Below the pieces are notes generated by a model. The model ran no database searches, was not told where the DNA came from, and was given only the letters and a program-made list of their open reading frames with translations. A stretch of DNA of 34,284 bases, taken from contig CAJQSQ010000017.1 in NCBI GenBank assembly GCA_905616395.1, forward strand, positions 1 to 34,284. Direction: 5' to 3'. The position numbers were made by a program, and so were the translations under genes. This stretch comes from an uncultured Candidatus Pelagibacter sp. Its GTDB lineage: Bacteria > Pseudomonadota > Alphaproteobacteria > Pelagibacterales > Pelagibacteraceae. This document shows, one piece after another, positions 30,176 through 34,284 of the stretch; position 1 is the first letter of the stretch; each line of letters opens with the position of its first letter.

Positions 30176-31618
30176 TTAACCCTTAATACCGATGTGAGTA
30201 TATTTAACATTAAGGTAATCTTTAATAGCCATTGACCCACCTTCTCTACCATATCCACTTTGTTTAATTCCACCAAATGGGGCTTCAGCAATTGCAACAA
30301 CACCTGTATTCACGGCTACCAATCCTGTTTCTAATTGTTCAGATGCTTGATGTGCCCTTTCCATTGAATTAGTACAGACATAACTACATAAGCCAAGGTC
30401 ATGATCATTAGCTCTTTCAATTACCTCATCAAAAGATTTAAATGACAACATTGGAACTAATGGTCCAAATGGTTCTTGTTTCATGATTGTAAAATCATCT
30501 TTTACATCATCAAAAACTGTTGGCTCATAATAAAAACCTTTGTTAAAACCCGCTGGTCTTTTACCACCCAGTAAAACTTTAGCTCCTTCTTGTTTAGTTT
30601 TTTCAACTAGTTCTTCAATTTCTTCCAATCTTTTTTTAGTTGTTAACGGACCTAATTGAGTATCTGGGTCCATTCCATTTCCAATTTTTAACTTTTTAGT
30701 TTTTTCTATAAATAAATTTGTGAATTCTTCTTTTTTTGATTCGTGAATATAAAACCTATTAGGAGAGATACACACCTGGCCATTATTTCTAAATTTTGCA
30801 GCAATAGCAATATCGGTTGCTTTTTTAATATCAGCATCATCAAAAACTATAAAAGGAGAATGGCCACTTAATTCCATTGTTACTCTTTGAACTTTATCTG
30901 CAGCTTGTTTTAAAATCAATTTTCCAACTCTTACAGATCCAGTAATTGAAATTTTCTTAATTATATCTGATTGAATTAATTGAGTAGCAATACTTGGTGG
31001 ATCACCTGATAAAAGATTGACTGCTCCAGGAGGAACACCGCATTCTCTGCAAATATCAACTAATTCCATTACTACACCTGGCGTAATAGTATCTGGTTTA
31101 ATAATCACTGAACAACCAGCCGCAAGTGCAGTTGATATTTTTCTAGCTGCTAAAACAAGTGGAAAATTCCAAGGGGATAATGCAGCAACAACTCCTACTG
31201 GCTGGTAATAAACATGTACTCTTGTATCTTCAAATCTACTTTCTATAGTTTGACCAAAAATTCTTTTTGTCTCTTCAGCATTCCATTCAAAAATATCAGC
31301 AGCTCCATTTGTTTCACCAATGCCTTCTGCTAAGGGCTTTCCATTTTCTAAAGTCATCCATTTAGCTAAGACATCTTTTTTTTCTCTCAGTTTATCCGCT
31401 ATCCGCCTCAGGATATAAGATCTTTCCCATGGTGTTATTTTTTTCCAAACTTTTAATCCTTTTTCAGCAGACTTTAGTGCTCTATCAACATCAGCAGCTG
31501 TAGCTTTTGATGCATGACCCAAAACTTCTTCTGTTGCAGGATTAATAACTTCATAAGTTTCTTTATTAGAAGAAGGAGACCAATTACCATCAATGAATTG
31601 TCCAAATTTTTCGTACAT
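30176..31618 (-). CDS. Aldehyde dehydrogenase, succinate-semialdehyde dehydrogenase (GabD)-like
   Basis: 480 residues with the standard layout: SPWNF with Asn151, Lys174 in VIIKPDTITP, ITGSVRVG cofactor loop (about 225-232), Glu249 in the general-base motif and Cys283 in NNGQVCISPN. Overall it resembles GabD and alpha-ketoglutarate-semialdehyde dehydrogenases, which finish GABA or pentose/uronate oxidation. Two motifs are unusual: ELSGHSP where ELGG(K/N)(S/A)P is the rule, and KPDTITP instead of KP(A/S)E-type wording. It heads the minus-strand series with SMP-30, beta-hydroxyacid dehydrogenase and FAH proteins. Substrate is inferred. Confidence 0.87.
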   Translation of the reverse strand: MYEKFGQFIDGNWSPSSNKETYEVINPATEEVLGHASKATAADVDRALKSAEKGLKVWKKITPWERSYILRRIADKLREKKDVLAKWMTLENGKPLAEGIGETNGAADIFEWNAEETKRIFGQTIESRFEDTRVHVYYQPVGVVAALSPWNFPLVLAARKISTALAAGCSVIIKPDTITPGVVMELVDICRECGVPPGAVNLLSGDPPSIATQLIQSDIIKKISITGSVRVGKLILKQAADKVQRVTMELSGHSPFIVFDDADIKKATDIAIAAKFRNNGQVCISPNRFYIHESKKEEFTNLFIEKTKKLKIGNGMDPDTQLGPLTTKKRLEEIEELVEKTKQEGAKVLLGGKRPAGFNKGFYYEPTVFDDVKDDFTIMKQEPFGPLVPMLSFKSFDEVIERANDHDLGLCSYVCTNSMERAHQASEQLETGLVAVNTGVVAIAEAPFGGIKQSGYGREGGSMAIKDYLNVKYTHIGIKG

Positions 31619-31713
31619 AATTTGCTAAACCTTAAGTTGATTTTAAAAAAATATTTTGTCCCAAATTTTTAACAAATATGTTTTAATGTTTCAAATTAAT
31701 AAAGGAGTTAACA

Positions 31714-32037
31714 ATGGCTAAATTTATAGTTATGGGATGTTATACGGCTAAAGGTCTTGGTGGGTTTGTAAATAATCCAGACACTGACAGAAAAGTTGCA
31801 ACAACGGCTCTTTGTGAAGCTGCTGGAGCAAAACTCACTGGTTACGCTGGTCTTAGAGGAAAGTATGATTTTATGGTGGAAGTAGAAGGTACTTTTGAAC
31901 AAGCTTCTGCATCTGGGATGGTAGCGGTATCTAGTGGAGCTGTTACAGATTTTACAATTCATGAAGTAATTAATCTGAATGCAGTTGCAAAAATTGCAAA
32001 CAAAATGTCTTCTGGATACAAAGAGCCAGGAAAATAA
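31714..32037 (+). CDS. GYD-domain protein
   Basis: The 107-residue protein matches the GYD family (named for its Gly-Tyr-Asp motif), seen here as RGKYDFMVEVEG with Lys in place of the first variable residue, after TGYAGL. It has a ferredoxin-like alpha/beta layout and is probably an oligomeric cytosolic protein of unknown role. A strong ribosome site AAAGGAG lies nine bases before the ATG, suggesting good expression. It shares a 95-bp divergent region with the aldehyde dehydrogenase gene and is followed by a hairpin terminator, so it is monocistronic. Confidence 0.85.
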   Translation: MAKFIVMGCYTAKGLGGFVNNPDTDRKVATTALCEAAGAKLTGYAGLRGKYDFMVEVEGTFEQASASGMVAVSSGAVTDFTIHEVINLNAVAKIANKMSSGYKEPGK

Positions 32038-32044
32038 AAAATTA

Positions 32045-32072
32045 AACTTCTAGTTTGAAAGAGCTAGAAGTT
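32045..32072 (+). terminator. Probable terminator after the GYD gene
   Basis: AACTTCTAG (32045-32053) and CTAGAAGTT (32064-32072) pair perfectly over 9 bp with a 10-base loop; AATTAGTTTC follows. It lies eight bases past the GYD stop. The T tract is weak, but position and stem length favour a terminator that separates this gene from moaA. Confidence 0.65.
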
Positions 32073-32116
32073 AATTAGTTTCAAATATTGTTGTAATATA
32101 ATATAATAAGAATTAG

Positions 32117-33109
32117 ATGAAAACACTTACCGATACATTTGGAAGAAAATTTCCTTATATAAGATTATCTATTACAGATGTATGTAATTATAGATGTACT
32201 TACTGTTTGCCTCAAGGTTATAAAAAGACACCTGGAGATATGAGAAGTTTTATGTCTGCTGAAGAAATATCCAGATTAACAAAAGCATTATCTGAATTGG
32301 GTGTTTGTAAAATTAGATTAACTGGTGGAGAACCGACAGTTAGAAAAGATTTTTTTGATATTCTAAAAGATATGAAACAAAATTCAAATATTCCTAAAGT
32401 AACAATGACCACCAACGGATATCGTTTAGATAAAATTGCTGAACAATTACATAAATCTGGTTTAGATGGAATTAATATAAGTATAGATAGCTTAGATAGA
32501 GAGGTATTTAAAAAACTAACTGGTCATGATAGGCTTCTAGAGATCTTAGAGGGAATAAAAATTTTACAAGACTTAAATTTTAAAAATATAAAAATCAATG
32601 CTGTTTTACTTAAAGGTATTAACGACACTCATAAAGACTTTGAAAAATTTGGAAATTTTATAAAAGAAAATAAAATTGATTTTAGATTTATAGAATTAAT
32701 GCAAACTGGGGATAATTTAGATTATTTTAAAAAAAATCATGTTCCTTCAAAAATATTTAAGGACTATATAGAAAAAAATAACTGGATATATCAAACACAT
32801 GGCAAAGACGCAGGTCCATCATTAAATTATATACATTCCGAGTATAAGGGTAAATTTGGATTAATTGCACCCTACTCTAAAGATTTTTGTAAAACATGTA
32901 ACAGATTGAGGGTTACTTCAAGAGGTGATTTAAGATTATGCTTGTTTGGGAATACTGGAATTAGTATTCGCCATTTATTACAAAATGACGATCAAAAAGA
33001 AGAGCTTATAGATCTTATAATTAAACAACTGCACCTTAAAAAAGAGTCGCACTATTTAGAGCTTGGAGAGACTGGTATTACTCCAAATTTATCAAGCACA
33101 GGAGGATAA
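32117..33109 (+). CDS. moaA: GTP 3',8-cyclase MoaA
   Basis: A radical-SAM enzyme of 330 residues. The N-terminal cluster motif is CNYRCTYC (Cys23, Cys27, Cys30), LTGGEPTVRKD binds SAM, and the C-terminal cluster is CX2CX13C (CKTC then LRLC). The protein ends in Gly-Gly, the hallmark tail of MoaA that reaches its active site. It converts GTP to 3',8-cyclo-GTP, the first step of molybdenum cofactor synthesis, and needs MoaC next. The moaC start directly follows its stop with no gap. All key residues are intact. Confidence 0.96.
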   Translation: MKTLTDTFGRKFPYIRLSITDVCNYRCTYCLPQGYKKTPGDMRSFMSAEEISRLTKALSELGVCKIRLTGGEPTVRKDFFDILKDMKQNSNIPKVTMTTNGYRLDKIAEQLHKSGLDGINISIDSLDREVFKKLTGHDRLLEILEGIKILQDLNFKNIKINAVLLKGINDTHKDFEKFGNFIKENKIDFRFIELMQTGDNLDYFKKNHVPSKIFKDYIEKNNWIYQTHGKDAGPSLNYIHSEYKGKFGLIAPYSKDFCKTCNRLRVTSRGDLRLCLFGNTGISIRHLLQNDDQKEELIDLIIKQLHLKKESHYLELGETGITPNLSSTGG

Positions 33110-33667
33110 ATGTCAAATTTTAAAGTATTAAATAATGAAAAACTAAAAGATTGGGCTCAAGAGATTTTTAAAAAAAATTCTTTTAATATGATTGATGTTT
33201 CTTCAAAAAAAGAAACCTTTAGAAGAGCTTTAGCTTCTGGAAAAATTTATGTGGGAAAAGAAGTTTTTGAATTAATTAAAAATAAAGAAATGCCTAAAGG
33301 AGATCCCATTACTTTAGCTGAAGTATCTGCTGTTTTGGGAGTTAAAAAAACAAGTGAATTAATCCCTTTGTGCCACCCACTTCCTATAGATCACACCGCA
33401 ACTAAGATTATTATGCATGCAGAAAACAATTCACTTGAAGTATTTTGTGTAGTCTCAGCTGTTGCCAAAACTGGAGTTGAGATGGAAGCTATAATGGGAG
33501 TTAATGCAGCCTTAATTACTATCTATGACTTAAGTAAAATTGTAAATCCACACCTTAGAATTGATAATATTAAACTACTAATTAAAGAAGGTGGAAAAAG
33601 TGGAATATGGACTAATCCAGATGGACTACCAGATTTTTTAAAAGATATTTTTAAACAACAAGGATAA
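33110..33667 (+). CDS. moaC: Cyclic pyranopterin monophosphate synthase MoaC
   Basis: The enzyme makes cyclic pyranopterin monophosphate from the MoaA product. LIPLCHPLPI, GVEMEAIMGVNAALITIYD with the active-site Asp and SK Lys, and IKEGGKSGIW are the family blocks. At 185 residues it is about 25 longer than E. coli MoaC, mostly in an N-terminal stretch (1-25) and a C-terminal tail (PDGLPDFLKDIFKQQG). The third block reads MEAIMGVNAAL where MEALTAVSVAAL is common. It is directly fused in order to moaA (stop TAA then ATG), so the two are one translational unit. Confidence 0.95.
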   Translation: MSNFKVLNNEKLKDWAQEIFKKNSFNMIDVSSKKETFRRALASGKIYVGKEVFELIKNKEMPKGDPITLAEVSAVLGVKKTSELIPLCHPLPIDHTATKIIMHAENNSLEVFCVVSAVAKTGVEMEAIMGVNAALITIYDLSKIVNPHLRIDNIKLLIKEGGKSGIWTNPDGLPDFLKDIFKQQG

Positions 33668-33679
33668 AAAATTAACTCT

Positions 33680-34138
33680 ATGAAAATAATAACTTTTATT
33701 TTTCTATTACTTTTTTCTTCAGCCTCAGCTGAAAATATTAAGCCACTAGCAAATAGCTCTATAGATCAACTTCTGTCAGATGATAATCTTAATTATGAAT
33801 TTATTAAAAGTTGTGTTTCTATATATTCGGGCTTGACTGAGCTAACAAGAGCTAAAGAGCCTGAAATTGCAAATCAATTTTTTAAATCAGCAAATTTTTT
33901 ATATCCTTATGGTATTCTTACTTTGGTAAAATTAAAAAAAATTTCACGTCCAGATGCAGAAAAAATATTTTTCAAAAGCGTTGAAAAGCTTACAAATGAA
34001 TACATAAACTTAATGCTAGAAAATGGAAAAAAAAATGAAAGTTTTTTTAAAGGTAGTTTTTTAGCTGATGACATTTATTTCTGCAATGAGGTTGCCAGCG
34101 CTATTCAAACAGTAGTATCTAAGACTAAAAAGAACTAA
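33680..34138 (+). CDS. Hypothetical secreted protein, 152 aa
   Basis: A signal peptide is clear at 1-18 (KIITFIFLLLFSSASAEN, likely cut after SASA). The mature part is helical with two Cys (in IKSCVSIYSG and IYFCNEVAS), which could form a disulfide in the periplasm. No family is recognised. It lies 12 bases after moaC, so it probably shares that transcript, but nothing links it to molybdenum cofactor beyond position. It is followed by the convergent lysine-rich gene. Confidence 0.75.
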   Translation: MKIITFIFLLLFSSASAENIKPLANSSIDQLLSDDNLNYEFIKSCVSIYSGLTELTRAKEPEIANQFFKSANFLYPYGILTLVKLKKISRPDAEKIFFKSVEKLTNEYINLMLENGKKNESFFKGSFLADDIYFCNEVASAIQTVVSKTKKN

Positions 34139-34141
34139 ATT

Positions 34142-34284
34142 TTAGTTAGTTTTTTTAGGCTTTCTAGGTATTTTTGATTTTTTCTTTTTTTTTGGAATTT
34201 TCGATTTAAAAGATTTCTTTTTAGTTTTTGTTAAAGAAGAAGTTCCACTATCTTCCATTGCTTCCATTACTTGTTTACATTTTT
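34142..34284 (-). CDS. C-terminal end of a protein with a very lysine-rich tail (partial)
   Basis: On the minus strand a frame enters from the right edge and ends at TAA (34144-34142). The visible 47 codons read KCKQVMEAMEDSGTSS and then a tail with about 50% Lys, including the IPKKKKKSKIPRKPKK stretch. Such tails usually bind nucleic acid or acidic surfaces. The family cannot be told from the tail alone. The three-base spacing to the convergent secreted-protein stop fits the compact genome style. The frame could alternatively begin at an internal ATG near 34265, giving a short protein. Confidence 0.6.
   Translation of the reverse strand, partial: KCKQVMEAMEDSGTSSLTKTKKKSFKSKIPKKKKKSKIPRKPKKTN

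Noticed and set aside
30121..30303. 60-residue minus-strand frame overlapping the aldehyde dehydrogenase C-terminus
   Set aside because: Most of it is the alternate frame of the dehydrogenase; only the last ~17 codons are meaningful, as an FAH remnant.
31708..31962. 84-residue minus-strand frame opposite the GYD gene
   Set aside because: Cys/Ser/Arg-rich composition of an antisense shadow; the plus-strand GYD protein is clearly real.
1..34284. CRISPR array, tRNA, rRNA, insertion sequence or prophage
   Set aside because: No regularly spaced repeats, no tRNA T-loop consensus or rRNA-like block, and no transposase, integrase or phage structural protein among the frames.

Overview
The window looks like a chromosomal segment of a SAR11-type alphaproteobacterium (Pelagibacterales). 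It is very AT-rich, most intergenic gaps run from a few bases to a few tens of bases, stop/start overlaps are frequent, and it carries a thiamin-pyrophosphate riboswitch driving an SSS-family transporter next to a TenA-like gene, an arrangement known from SAR11. The assignment rests on these traits and on protein recognition; no database search was run.

Layout. 1-706 (minus): ABC-2 type ATPase cut by the window edge. 841-3091: upstream hairpin, TPP riboswitch, thiV-like transporter and tenA, a thiamin-precursor salvage unit. 3096-6111 (minus): hypothetical protein, alanine dehydrogenase, class III aminotransferase. 6324-11363: divergent tauABC-like taurine importer with an exceptionally long TauC, an Ldh_2-family dehydrogenase and a small membrane protein. 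The aminotransferase and alanine dehydrogenase together can deaminate taurine to sulfoacetaldehyde while regenerating pyruvate. 11364-14817: epoxide hydrolase (minus), phosphotransacetylase-like protein and a histidinol-dehydrogenase homologue that resembles sulfopropanediol dehydrogenase HpsN. Together 3.6-14.8 kb reads as an organosulfonate-use region. 14810-18128 (minus): LysE-type exporter, alternative oxidase, PuuC-like aldehyde dehydrogenase, VOC protein. 18212-21753: cysE-cysK for cysteine synthesis, a membrane protein (minus), glutathione reductase.

21754-24772 is the odd part. It holds small proteins, an SMR-DUF2798-SMR triad, a broken third SMR copy, and four unusually long non-coding gaps full of inverted repeats, including an unexplained multi-hairpin element with an 8-codon mini-ORF (24004-24209). 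24209-31618 is all minus strand: DUF952, then a compact series running from an aldehyde dehydrogenase through an SMP-30 lactonase-like protein, a beta-hydroxyacid dehydrogenase, an FAH-family protein, CcdA, an azoreductase-like protein, a HisN-like phosphatase and DUF924. A remnant of a second FAH gene lies between the aldehyde dehydrogenase and SMP-30. 31714-34138: GYD protein, moaA-moaC for molybdenum cofactor, a secreted hypothetical protein, then the lysine-rich C-terminus of a minus-strand gene at the edge.

Most interesting observations: both intact SMR proteins, and the broken copy, have no acidic residue in TM1 where EmrE has its essential Glu14; the SMR leader hairpin that sequesters the start codon is shared with the decayed copy; the unexplained structured element at 24.0-24.2 kb; and the roughly 430-residue N-terminal extension of the taurine permease. 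No tRNA, rRNA, CRISPR array or insertion sequence was seen.
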